This document shows, in pieces, positions 34,779-43,132 of a stretch of 64,000 bases of DNA (positions are counted from its first letter, which is position 1; every line of letters starts with the position of its first letter). The stretch covers positions 1-64,000 of the forward strand of contig CAXXSS010000002.1 in the NCBI GenBank assembly GCA_963676865.2. The letters run 5' to 3'. Position numbers and translations under genes: made by a program. The DNA is from JAAYUD01 sp963676865 (GTDB taxonomy: Bacteria; Bacteroidota; Bacteroidia; Bacteroidales; Bacteroidaceae). The notes under the pieces were generated by a model. That model had not been told where the DNA came from. It saw only the letters and a list, made by a program, of their open reading frames with translations, and did not search any database.

Positions 34779-34820
34779 CTCTTCGTTATTTTAATGCTAA
34801 ATATTTATATTGCAGAGTGA

Positions 34821-34828
34821 CAAAGGTA
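34821..34828 (-). promoter_or_regulatory. -7 element for the 47-residue membrane protein
   Basis: The minus strand reads TACCTTTG, 42 bases before the ATG. Nothing else is recognised between 34829 and 34988. Confidence 0.45.
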
Positions 34829-34988
34829 TTTCTAATATTTTTAACATGCAATACATATGATGAAAATATCAAATATTTAACGATTTTGAATGACTTCCTC
34901 CCTCCCCTATAATTGAATATTATTCCATATACTCTTTATCAGAAATCACTAGTCTATCTTTTTACCGGACACAAGTAAATTGCATAAA

Positions 34989-35726
34989 TTAAAATGCAGC
35001 CACCGCCCGTATTGAGCAAGCATAATTCTTATCATAGCTATTGATGTTACCGGCACGGAGCACTGCCACCCATGCACCACGGAAACTCTTTGAGGAAGAC
35101 GACCAATACATCGTAGGAGCTAAACCGATCTTTTCGTCTAAGTTTCGTTGTGCTCTTTTCATATCATTGAAATTGCCATCGGCAAGTATTTTCACGTGCC
35201 CAAGATTCTCAATGATGTCATACCACTGTCCAATACTAGGCAGATACCAGTCACTGGTCTTGGATTTCAACACTATCTTTCCTCTAAAGTTATAATAGCG
35301 AGCTACTCCAAACGCATTATTATATGTCAACACCCAAGTATTCCAAATAGCATGGCTGTAACTATATCCATTTTTATCTGCTCTACAATCGGCTATATTA
35401 ACAGTTCTTATATTGCATTTAGAGAGATCGGCATCCAGAGACATCCAACGGTAGCCTTGTCCATTCTCGGCATCTGCCAAAGCAACAATCTGCCCATGGG
35501 TCCAACCGTTGGCACGTTCTACATCGGTCGTTTTCAAACTAAAGACAACACCTATGCACTGTTTTTTCTCCGATAATTCATGAGAAATAGTACCATCGGC
35601 AAAATAATAATCGCCAATTTGTATATCTGAATAACCTATAAATTCATCTTTATCTTTTGATGTACTTTGTGCAGAAATAGTATTGGCAAAGAATAATAGT
35701 ACACACAACTTAAATTTATTATTCAT
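34989..35726 (-). CDS. Exported DUF1566-like protein
   Basis: A 245-residue protein from the ATG at 35726, chosen because MNNKFKLCVLLFFANTISAQ is a signal peptide; the frame extends 37 codons further without one. IGYSDIQIGDYYFADGTIS and the pattern SDWYLPSIGQWYDI, MYWSSS and a final ACSIRAVAAF resemble DUF1566/C-type-lectin-like domains, common in Bacteroides surface and periplasmic proteins. Function unknown; possibly glycan or protein binding. Monocistronic. Confidence 0.75.
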   Translation of the reverse strand: MNNKFKLCVLLFFANTISAQSTSKDKDEFIGYSDIQIGDYYFADGTISHELSEKKQCIGVVFSLKTTDVERANGWTHGQIVALADAENGQGYRWMSLDADLSKCNIRTVNIADCRADKNGYSYSHAIWNTWVLTYNNAFGVARYYNFRGKIVLKSKTSDWYLPSIGQWYDIIENLGHVKILADGNFNDMKRAQRNLDEKIGLAPTMYWSSSSKSFRGAWVAVLRAGNINSYDKNYACSIRAVAAF

Positions 35727-36027
35727 ATCGCTATTTTTAAAGGAATAAAGGCTTAAAAAACCTTCCGTAATTTTTCCTGTGAAATATACAGATATTTCCA
35801 AATTAAAAGATCTCTTTCTGATGATCCAGATTCTCAACAGCCAAATGGCAAAGAAGCTATTACTTATAATCTCGTAAATAGGAAGTAATGAATCTCTTTA
35901 TTAGCCAAAGAACGGCGTCCAAATTAAACAGCCAGTTTCAAAACTTCTTGCCATGTTATTAAATTTAAGTTTATTACTGTGGTGCATGTTGTATGAAACC
36001 GAACGAAGCACCATAGCTGTAAACTTG
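35727..36027. other. Intergenic, nothing recognised
   Basis: AT-rich, no convincing gene, RNA or repeat is seen here. Confidence 0.5.
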
Positions 36028-36273
36028 TCAAATTTCCTCGGGAATAATTTCACACCAAGACACAATACCTACAGCATCTGTATTGAAATGAATATATTTC
36101 CTCCCTTTTAACTTTCTTCCATAAAAGCGATAGAAGTTTTTTGCATTTCTATTTTTGTAATCAATAGTCACAATTAAGGTGTCACATTCAGACACTTTTT
36201 CTACATTTATTTTATAAGAAGTAGATGGTTTTCCATTAGGAGAAATAGTTCTTAATCTGTTGATAATTGCCAT
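36028..36273 (-). CDS. Small hypothetical protein, 81 residues
   Basis: A basic, beta-rich 81-residue protein (YKINVEKVSECDTLIVTIDYKNRNAKNFYRFYGRKLKGRK). No domain is recognised. The gene is AT-rich and lies in a gene-poor island with the HTH-like gene 95 bases upstream on the same strand. Confidence 0.5.
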   Translation of the reverse strand: MAIINRLRTISPNGKPSTSYKINVEKVSECDTLIVTIDYKNRNAKNFYRFYGRKLKGRKYIHFNTDAVGIVSWCEIIPEEI

Positions 36274-36368
36274 AATACAATATTTATAAGGTTTTACAAT
36301 TTTAATTTTAGCGTAAGCTTCCTACTTTTGCGTGTTCTTTTGCATACTCTTTTGAACGGTTTTCAATC

Positions 36369-36596
36369 TTAATCAATGATTCTAACAAATAGAGAAAGTT
36401 TCAGCGCTTTACTTAATTCGGTTTTAAACGAAGGCTTAAGTTTAGCAGCCTTTATAATATCATTTGCTGAATAGCCTCTTTCCCTTATATAGTTTGCATA
36501 TTTAATGCCAAACAAATATATTGATGTAACTTTATATCCATTTCCAGCTTTAGTGTACATCTGAAGTAATTCAGCTCCGAGTCCTTTTAATGTCAT
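36369..36596 (-). CDS. Small HTH-like protein, 75 residues
   Basis: A helical 75-residue protein. It contains TSIYLFGIKYANYIRERGYS and KAAKLKPSFKTELSKALKL, resembling a class of small Bacteroides proteins with an HTH-like fold found on mobile islands (family recall, moderate). It could be a DNA-binding accessory protein. It may be co-transcribed with the 36028 gene. Confidence 0.6.
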   Translation of the reverse strand: MTLKGLGAELLQMYTKAGNGYKVTSIYLFGIKYANYIRERGYSANDIIKAAKLKPSFKTELSKALKLSLFVRIID

Positions 36597-37010
36597 AATT
36601 CCTATTATTGATATTTTTACTATTTATTTATCATACTATTAAATTTAGATTCTCATAATTAACAAGCTGGAATCCATATATTGATATAAATCCCCCAAAC
36701 CATTTCGAGATGTATAAACAAAAGCATATTCATCTTGAAAATAGATAGTTTATATACGACTCTCAGATCCCCTTAAAAAATTGAGAGAACATCTCCTTAT
36801 CAATCTCTTATTCCTTATAAAGTCGAGATTATTCGAACCAATAAGTACCATTATCGTTACTTCCAATCTCCACTCACAATATGACGATAAAGATACGAAT
36901 AGCAAAGTTATGAATTATGAAAATTAGAAACAAATTAAATTTGAGGTATTTTTTATTAAGAAAATGATCTCAATGAGTTTTCCTGCCCTGCGAACACAAG
37001 GGGCGCAAAT
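36597..37010. other. AT-rich spacer, nothing recognised
   Basis: No gene, RNA or clear repeat is visible between the HTH-like gene and palindrome array 3. Confidence 0.5.
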
Positions 37011-37128
37011 AACTAACGTATGTCGCTGCCATAACTTCCGTTAGTTATTGCGGTAACTAACGGAAGTTATCATGACAACTAACGTTAGTTTCTCCTGCGA
37101 CATCTGTTAGTTACCGCAGCGACATACG
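37011..37128. repeat. Palindrome array 3: five 14-bp units at 22-bp pitch
   Basis: The units are AACTAACGTATGTC (37011), AACTTCCGTTAGTT (37033), AACTAACGGAAGTT (37055), AACTAACGTTAGTT (37077) and GACATCTGTTAGTT (37099), exactly 22 bases apart. Unit 4 is a perfect palindrome. Units 2 and 3 together form a perfect 17-bp-arm inverted repeat. Unit 1 mirrors unit 5 about the array centre (37061.5). An outer 13-bp perfect inverted repeat CGTATGTCGCTGC/GCAGCGACATACG lies at 37018-37030 and 37116-37128. Confidence 0.9.
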
Positions 37129-37247
37129 GTTGATTCTTGGCACTCGGTGCGTGTCATACCCCGAAAAGGAAAGTGGCGCAAGTGAGAATACCAGTGCGAA
37201 TGATGGGTGAAGCGAAATCGTTTCGTGTTGTCTTATTTTACTAAAAG

Positions 37248-37408
37248 TGTCGCATGTGTCGCATAGGAATCCTATAAACTCTATATTTTTTTTATCGACG
37301 TATGGCACGTTTATCATTATGATACTCTAATTACATGAAATATGATTACATAAAAAATAAAAATAAAAAAAATGAAGGAGATAGGAATCCTATGCGACAC
37401 ATGCGACA
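37248..37408. repeat. Perfect 28-bp inverted repeat with a 105-bp AT-rich centre
   Basis: Arms 37248-37275 and 37381-37408 are exact reverse complements. Each arm contains TGTCGCATGTGTCGCAT (a near-tandem repeat of TGTCGCAT) and the palindrome ATAGGAATCCTAT. The centre is strongly AT-rich with A tracts. No transposase or adjacent gene is visible. It could be a MITE-like element, an invertible segment or a long hairpin. From 37409 to 37736 nothing further is recognised. Confidence 0.85.
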
Positions 37409-37736
37409 GGGGTATGTCGATTTTCGAAGTCGTAGTATATTGTGACTGCGATTTTTGGAAAAAGCAATAATTACCCTCTTTTTGGGAAATTGCAGTATTT
37501 GAAAATAAAACCGCTGTTTCGCATATAATACAGATTGCTAAATAAATAGACTTTATCTTATCATTATGAACAATATTTACCGTAAAAGTAATATAAAGAT
37601 ATTCCGAAAAAATGATAAAAACGCCTATTTTAGAGCTTTTTAGAAATTAGACCAAATTATTGCCTTGAAGAAAACCACCTCTCTATTTGTAAACTATTAT
37701 TTCAGTGTCTATAGATGCTGTTAGATTAAAAAAGAA

Positions 37737-37775
37737 ATTCCGCCTTTACTGCAAATTTGCAAGTAAAGACGGAAT
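37737..37775 (-). terminator. Terminator after the TlpA-like gene
   Basis: Near-continuous hairpin: ATTCCGCCTTTACT pairs with AGTAAAGACGGAAT with one mismatch, with GCAAATTTGC inside. On the minus strand it runs into TTTCTTTTTT. It also has T residues on the plus strand. Confidence 0.8.
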
Positions 37776-37895
37776 CTTTTTGTTGTCTTTAAATTCCTAA
37801 GCTTTCAGAACTCAAGATCGAATAAACGACCTTGTCAGCGCATCTACTTTCTTTCCTAGGCACCTCAAGCGTCACTGTGCACATGCGTACAGCAG

Positions 37896-38420
37896 CTATG
37901 CTTTTAATGTTTTAAGGTAGGCAGAAAGATTTGCAGCATCGATGTTCTTGGCTATTATAATACCATTTCCATCTATCAAATAGTTGATTAACCCTCGTCC
38001 CAATCTATAAGTAGCATAGATGTCGGACCTCGTCCCCTTCGCCTGCCAGGAACAGACAGAAGCAACTAATTGATCATTGCGGATAGTCTCATTACAAATC
38101 GAACGATATTCATCGAACGATACAGAGACCATTTCCACATTTTTGTTTCCGGATACCCGAAGCACATTGCTAATACTCACGTTTTGCATACGTGACTGTG
38201 CATCGTAACTTGCCCAGAAACTCACCAGCACATACTTCCCCTTTTCAGCACTCAGCTTAAAGGTCTTCTGAGGTACGCCAGCCAATAACGACGTAGTTTC
38301 AATTTTAAAATCCGGGGCTACGTCACCCACACTTAAACCTCCTGTAGGTTTATCTTTCTCAACGAAAGCGCACAAGGAACTTAATAGTGTTACAACAAAA
38401 AGCCATTTTACATACTTCAT
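37896..38420 (-). CDS. TlpA-like thioredoxin-fold protein lacking the CxxC
   Basis: A 174-residue protein with an N-terminal signal sequence (MKYVKWLFVVTLLSSLCAFV). VGDVAPDFKIETTSLL and KGKYVLVSFWASYDAQSRMQN match the start of TlpA/ResA-like thioredoxin-fold proteins, but the redox CxxC after the FWA strand is replaced by SYDAQS. The remaining Cys residues are elsewhere. A normal disulfide oxidoreductase is therefore unlikely; it may be a binding or chaperone-like relative. Monocistronic with terminator at 37737. Confidence 0.8.
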   Translation of the reverse strand: MKYVKWLFVVTLLSSLCAFVEKDKPTGGLSVGDVAPDFKIETTSLLAGVPQKTFKLSAEKGKYVLVSFWASYDAQSRMQNVSISNVLRVSGNKNVEMVSVSFDEYRSICNETIRNDQLVASVCSWQAKGTRSDIYATYRLGRGLINYLIDGNGIIIAKNIDAANLSAYLKTLKA

Positions 38421-38658
38421 GTAATCGGTTTTTGATTAATACTATTCGGGACTGCCCCTTAGACAGTGATTTCCTTCCCGAACTTTCACTTAACACTTGA
38501 ATATCGTATATCGAATATATTGACAATCAAAGCATTAAAATCTGAAATCTGTAGCAAAAGTAAAGAAATTCATTGAAACTGCCAAATTAATTATTCTTTT
38601 TTCGGTTTTCACCCATCAGTTTTTTACTCTTTGAACGAATTTTATCAAATATAATTGG

Positions 38659-38666
38659 TAATTTTG
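38659..38666 (+). promoter_or_regulatory. -7 element for the DEAD helicase gene
   Basis: TAATTTTG, 29 bases before the ATG at 38696. Confidence 0.5.
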
Positions 38667-38695
38667 CAATTCACAACAGAAGATATAGGCGTATA

Positions 38696-39964
38696 ATGAA
38701 GTTTTCCGATTTAAATTTGAACAAGCAAGTGCTTGAGGCCCTAGATGCCATGCGTTTCAGCGAATGTACCCCCATTCAAGAAGAAACTATTCCTTATATA
38801 TTAGAAGGAAGAGATCTGATGGGGATTGCTCAAACCGGCACGGGAAAAACAGCAGCTTATCTACTACCGATCATCAACAAATTATCGGAAGGTGGCTATT
38901 CAAACGACCACATTAATAGTATAGTAATGTCTCCGACTAGAGAATTGGCCCAACAGATAGACCAAACAATGGAAGGTTTCTCTTATTTCGTTCCTGTATC
39001 CAGCGTACCCGTATATGGGGGCAGCGACGGGGCTTCGTTTGAACAACAAAAACGAGGATTATCACTAGGAGCCGATATGGTGATCGCTACGCCGGGACGT
39101 TTCATAGCCCATCTAAACATGGGGTACGTAGATATGTCCAAAGTCTCATTCTTTATACTTGATGAAGCAGACCGTATGCTCGACATGGGATTTTCCGAAG
39201 ATATTATATCAATAGTGAAACTTCTGCCTAAGAATTGCCAGATGATCATGTTTTCGGCAACAATGCCTGACAAGATCCAACAGCTTGCCCGTAAGCTATT
39301 ACACAATCCGGCAATGGTGAAACTTGCCGTAGCAAAGCCTGCTGAAAAAATTATTCAGCAAGCTTATATCTGCTATGAGAATCAAAAACTAGGCTTGATA
39401 CGCAAAATATTGACAGAAGGCCGTGATGATCGTACCCTTATTTTCGCTTCTTCGAAAATAAAAGTAAAAGAAGTAGCACGCTCTCTGCGAAACATGAGAC
39501 TGCCTGTAAGAGAGATGCACTCGGACTTAAATCAACCAGAAAGAGAATCGACGATGCTCGACTTCAAATCTGGAAAGATAAAAATATTGGTAGCTACAGA
39601 TATCATTGCTCGGGGTATCGATATTGACGATATCCGAACAGTAATAAACTATGATGTACCTCATGATAGCGAAGACTATGTGCACCGTATAGGTCGAACA
39701 GCTCGGGCCAACAATGATGGTATAGCCATCACTTTTGTGAGTGAAAAAGAACAACGCAAATTCAAAGATATAGAAAAGTTCTTAGAAAAGACTGTCGAGA
39801 AAGTTCCTCTGCCAGAAGTCTTTGGTGAAGGACCGGAATATCATCCCGTGTCGTTGAATCATCACAGCAAAGGACGCAACCCTAACAATCGAAACCGCTC
39901 TCAGCAATCTAATAGACATCCAAGAGGTAATAGAATCCCCAAAGAAGTAAAATCGAAGGATTAG
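38696..39964 (+). CDS. DEAD-box RNA helicase, RhlE-like
   Basis: A 422-residue helicase. The Q motif (FSECTPIQEETIP), AQTGTGKTAAYLLP (Walker A), PTRELAQQ, TPGR, DEAD (Walker B), SAT, ARGIDI and HRIGRTAR are all present in order. The last 45 residues are basic and low-complexity (HHSKGRNPNNRNRSQQSNR), an RNA-binding tail typical of RhlE/CsdA-like members. It remodels RNA or ribosome assembly in the cytoplasm. The 3' end overlaps the convergent holA by 4 bases. Confidence 0.95.
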   Translation: MKFSDLNLNKQVLEALDAMRFSECTPIQEETIPYILEGRDLMGIAQTGTGKTAAYLLPIINKLSEGGYSNDHINSIVMSPTRELAQQIDQTMEGFSYFVPVSSVPVYGGSDGASFEQQKRGLSLGADMVIATPGRFIAHLNMGYVDMSKVSFFILDEADRMLDMGFSEDIISIVKLLPKNCQMIMFSATMPDKIQQLARKLLHNPAMVKLAVAKPAEKIIQQAYICYENQKLGLIRKILTEGRDDRTLIFASSKIKVKEVARSLRNMRLPVREMHSDLNQPERESTMLDFKSGKIKILVATDIIARGIDIDDIRTVINYDVPHDSEDYVHRIGRTARANNDGIAITFVSEKEQRKFKDIEKFLEKTVEKVPLPEVFGEGPEYHPVSLNHHSKGRNPNNRNRSQQSNRHPRGNRIPKEVKSKD

Positions 39965-40983
39965 TGTAATATTTTAAAGGTTAGTTCGTTCAGGATATCA
40001 GCATCGGTCACCGATACATTCTCAACACCTTTCGACATAGCATCGGCACGACGAATATCACTGATGATCGACATTGCTTTCCAACCATTATAGTGACGCA
40101 TTGCCATCGAATAAGTTCGGGCTTGCCACGCATTGCGAAGTCCCATAAAACCAGCAAGTCCTTGTTCAGACTTATCGGGCGAATAATAAGCCAACATTAA
40201 GTTTGAAAAGAAATTGAAGAGCGTAGCAATGGTCACTTGAATAGGATTAGACTTAGGATTCTCCGCAAAATATTGAATGATAGTATTCGCTTTCAAAACA
40301 TCTTTTGTTTGAATGGCATTAAGTAATTCAAAATTATTGTAATCCTTACTGATTCCTATGTTTTTCTCAATGTCATCGGGCATAATCGTTTTTCTTCCCT
40401 CTTCGAGAGTAATAGCTAATTTGTCCAACTCGCTACTCATTCGACTCAAATCAGCTCCTACATGATCGCTCAACATTTCTAAAGCATTGGACTCTATCTT
40501 GACTCCCTTATCCGACAGATAAGAGGAAATAAAGTCTGGAAGTTGGTTGTCTCTAAAGCGCTTCGACTCATAAAGGACTCCTTTCTTCTCAATAACTGAA
40601 GCCAATTTTTTACGTTTGTCGAGTACACCATGTTTGTGGCAAATAACCAACAACGTAGACATTTGAGGCCTTTCCAAATAAGGTTCAAGCCCTTCTATAT
40701 TTTTGATATTCTGTGCCTCTTTGACAACAACAACCTGATGCTCGGCCATCATAGGATAACGCTTAGCCATATTGACAATTGCCGCTACATCTTCCACATC
40801 AGAGCCATACACCACGGTAAGATTAAAATCTTTCTCGGTTTCCGAAAGTACATTGGCTATAATGTAGTTACTGATTTTGTCGATAAAGAAATCTTCTTCT
40901 CCCATCAAATAATAGATAGGATAATATTGTTTTTTCCTTAAATCGCGCAAGATCCCCTCGTATGTCGCTGCGGATCCTGCCAT
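39961..40983 (-). CDS. holA: DNA polymerase III subunit delta
   Basis: A 340-residue clamp-loader subunit. The N-terminal YYPIYYLMGEEDFFIDKI, LLVICHKHGVLDKRKKLAS, the middle DLSRMSSELDKLAI and the C-terminal helical domain fit HolA. It loads the sliding clamp with the gamma complex. The ATG at 40983 is used; the TTG at 40989 is not needed. Start and the upstream amn stop share one base (TAATG), so translation is coupled. Confidence 0.93.
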   Translation of the reverse strand: MAGSAATYEGILRDLRKKQYYPIYYLMGEEDFFIDKISNYIIANVLSETEKDFNLTVVYGSDVEDVAAIVNMAKRYPMMAEHQVVVVKEAQNIKNIEGLEPYLERPQMSTLLVICHKHGVLDKRKKLASVIEKKGVLYESKRFRDNQLPDFISSYLSDKGVKIESNALEMLSDHVGADLSRMSSELDKLAITLEEGRKTIMPDDIEKNIGISKDYNNFELLNAIQTKDVLKANTIIQYFAENPKSNPIQVTIATLFNFFSNLMLAYYSPDKSEQGLAGFMGLRNAWQARTYSMAMRHYNGWKAMSIISDIRRADAMSKGVENVSVTDADILNELTFKILH

Positions 40984-41759
40984 TACCAATCGAATTTCAA
41001 ATGTTTCACTGTTTTCTTTTCGTCAACGATCATTCGAAGAGATTCAATGCCTATTTGTACATGTTCTTTCGAATAATTTTTTGTCACTTGGCTATCGCTC
41101 TTTTCAGTCTTCACCCCCTCCGGCATCATAGGCTGATCGGAAACTAAAAGAAGCGCACCGGTAGGAATATGGTTGGCGAAACCGACAGTAAAAAGAGTAG
41201 CCGTTTCCATATCTACTGCCATAGCACGAGTTGTTTTCAGGTACTCTTTAAACTTCTCATCATACTCCCATATACGGCGATTGGTAGAGTAAACAGTGCC
41301 AGTCCAATAATCATGCGCATTATCTCTGATAGCCGTAGAAACAGCACGTTGCAACATAAATGCAGGAAGAGAAGGAACTTCGGGAGGAAAATAATCATTG
41401 GATGTTCCCTCACCCCGAATAGCAGCAATAGGAAGAATAAAATCACCAAGATGATTTTTCTTATCAATACCTCCACATTTGCCCAAAAAGAGACATGCCT
41501 TGGGATTAATGGCGCTCAATAAATCCATGATAATAGCGGCATTAGGACTTCCCATACCAAAATTTATCATAGTAATACCTTGGGCAGAGGCAGAAGGCAT
41601 ATTTGAATCTTGCCCCATAACAGGGACATTACAAATCTCTGAAAACAACTCTACATACTTTGTAAAGTTGGTCAACAAAATGTAATCTCCAAAATCTTCC
41701 AACGAGCGTTTTGTATAACGCGGAAGCCAATTTTCTACAATTTCTTGCTTTGTATGCAT
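40983..41759 (-). CDS. amn: AMP nucleosidase
   Basis: A 258-residue nucleoside phosphorylase-fold enzyme. INFGMGSPNAAIIMDLL, CLFLGKCGGIDKK, AIRGEGTSNDYFPPEVPSLP and VDMETATLFTVGF are AMP nucleosidase features. It cleaves AMP to adenine and ribose 5-phosphate. This is the short Bacteroidetes form lacking the long N-terminal region of E. coli Amn (484 residues). First gene of an amn-holA unit; promoter at 41804. Confidence 0.9.
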   Translation of the reverse strand: MHTKQEIVENWLPRYTKRSLEDFGDYILLTNFTKYVELFSEICNVPVMGQDSNMPSASAQGITMINFGMGSPNAAIIMDLLSAINPKACLFLGKCGGIDKKNHLGDFILPIAAIRGEGTSNDYFPPEVPSLPAFMLQRAVSTAIRDNAHDYWTGTVYSTNRRIWEYDEKFKEYLKTTRAMAVDMETATLFTVGFANHIPTGALLLVSDQPMMPEGVKTEKSDSQVTKNYSKEHVQIGIESLRMIVDEKKTVKHLKFDW

Positions 41760-41767
41760 ATTTCTAT

Positions 41768-41775
41768 TAAATTTG
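41768..41775 (+). promoter_or_regulatory. -7 element for the HsdR-N-like gene
   Basis: TAAATTTG, 40 bases before the ATG at 41816. Confidence 0.45.
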
Positions 41776-41803
41776 TAGCAATTAGATGCTATTATTTAAC
41801 GCA

Positions 41804-41811
41804 CAAATATA
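41804..41811 (-). promoter_or_regulatory. -7 element for amn-holA
   Basis: The minus strand reads TATATTTG, 44 bases before the amn ATG. The two divergent promoters overlap within about 45 bases. Confidence 0.5.
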
Positions 41812-41815
41812 CAAA

Positions 41816-42265
41816 ATGTTATCGTTAAATTTACCGATTTTCAAAACAAATATCATACAGAGAGGTGAAAATCGTATGATTTTCGACATCCTACGCAAAA
41901 GGTATGTCAAACTGACTCCCGAAGAATGGGTACGCCAACATTTCATTCATTTTCTTGTGGACCACAAACATTATCCGCAAGCACTACTTGCCAATGAAGT
42001 AGGGCTCGATCTAAACAACACCAAAAAGCGTTGCGACACGATACTCTACCGCCGCGATCTGACTCCATTGATGATTATTGAATACAAAGCTCCTCAAATA
42101 AATATCGCGCAAAAGGTCTTTGACCAGATTGCGCGATATAATATTGTTCTGCGAGTAGACTATCTCATTGTGAGCAACGGTTTGCAACATTATTGCTGCA
42201 AAATGGATTACGAGCACCAAACTTATTCGTTCCTCACCGACATACCCGATTATAAATTATTATAA
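41816..42265 (+). CDS. HsdR-N-domain nuclease-like protein
   Basis: A 149-residue stand-alone protein from the ATG at 41816 (MLSLNLPIFK; an earlier ATG at 41786 adds a poor extension). It resembles the type I restriction enzyme R-subunit N-terminal domain (HSDR_N_2), with a PD-(D/E)xK-like core: RCDTILYRRD and MIIEYKAP (Asp, then Glu-x-Lys). There is no helicase domain and no methylase nearby, so it is not a restriction system by itself. Common in Bacteroidetes beside holA. DNA-cleaving or structural role unknown. Confidence 0.85.
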   Translation: MLSLNLPIFKTNIIQRGENRMIFDILRKRYVKLTPEEWVRQHFIHFLVDHKHYPQALLANEVGLDLNNTKKRCDTILYRRDLTPLMIIEYKAPQINIAQKVFDQIARYNIVLRVDYLIVSNGLQHYCCKMDYEHQTYSFLTDIPDYKLL

Positions 42266-42297
42266 GGAAGTATGAATAGCGTACCAAAGAAGACTCT

Positions 42298-43128
42298 CTA
42301 AGCTTCTTTTTTCTTGGTAGACGGAGCCCGTTTGCGAGTTTTCTTTACCGGAACTTCTTCTTTCACTTCCTGAACTTCAGCCAATTCTGGATCTATAAGA
42401 ATACGGCCACAATATTCACAAACAATAACTTTCTTACGAGAACGGATATCGAGCTGACGCTGAGGAGGAATCTTATTAAAGCAACCGCCACAAGAGTCAC
42501 GCTGCACATAAACGATACCCAGCCCATTACGTGAATTTTTACGAATACGTTTGAAAGATTGCAAAAGACGGGGTTCAATTTTCATTTCGAGGTCTTTCAC
42601 ATTGTCCCTTAATTTCTCTTCCTGTTGACGCGTCTCCGCTACGATTTCTTCCAATTCATCTTTTTTCTCTACAACATCTTTCTCGCGTTCTTCAAGCGCA
42701 GCCTGACTATTGGCAACTTCCTCCTCTTTTGCAGTCTGCTCTTCTGTAAATTCACGGATCTTCTTATTACAAAGTTCAACTTCCAGCGTTTGGAATTCAA
42801 TTTCTTTATTCAAGAAGTCATATTCGCGATTATTGCGAACATTATCCAATTGTACTTTATATTTCTCGTTGGAAGCCTGTCCTTTTTCTATTTCATTTTT
42901 TTTGCCGACAACAGCTTTCCTTATATCTTCGATTTCTGCTTTGATTTTGTCGATGCGAGTATGCAAACCGGCAATCTCATCTTCCAAATCCTGAACTTCT
43001 AATGGAAGCTCACCCCTCAATGTCCGAATTTTATCAATCTCGGTTAATGTCTTTTGCAATTGATACAGTGTCTTTAATTTCTGCTCAACAGTCAATTCGA
43101 CCACTTCTTTTTTAGATTCTTTAGCCAT
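42298..43128 (-). CDS. Coiled-coil protein with C4 zinc ribbon
   Basis: A 276-residue protein. About residues 15-190 are a long antiparallel coiled coil (many Glu/Lys heptads). A zinc ribbon follows with two CxxC pairs (SCGGCFNKIP and CEYCGRIL). The C-terminus is basic (KKTRKRAPSTKKKEA). It belongs to the HP0958/CT398-like 'C4-type zinc ribbon' family, implicated in binding RNA or sigma-54 factors. Gene order with Nif3 (4-base gap upstream) is conserved in Bacteroidetes. Confidence 0.9.
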   Translation of the reverse strand: MAKESKKEVVELTVEQKLKTLYQLQKTLTEIDKIRTLRGELPLEVQDLEDEIAGLHTRIDKIKAEIEDIRKAVVGKKNEIEKGQASNEKYKVQLDNVRNNREYDFLNKEIEFQTLEVELCNKKIREFTEEQTAKEEEVANSQAALEEREKDVVEKKDELEEIVAETRQQEEKLRDNVKDLEMKIEPRLLQSFKRIRKNSRNGLGIVYVQRDSCGGCFNKIPPQRQLDIRSRKKVIVCEYCGRILIDPELAEVQEVKEEVPVKKTRKRAPSTKKKEA

Positions 43129-43132
43129 TTTA

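Noticed and set aside
37111..37317. 68-residue open frame across array 3 and the inverted repeat
   Set aside because: It is made of the repeat itself; no start signal or conserved product is apparent.
37248..37408. Invertible promoter
   Set aside because: The centre contains no TAnnTTTG on either strand and no gene starts nearby, so the promoter-switch model is not supported, though inversion itself is not excluded.
41816..42265. Type I restriction system
   Set aside because: Only an HsdR-N-like domain is present, with no helicase, HsdM or HsdS nearby.
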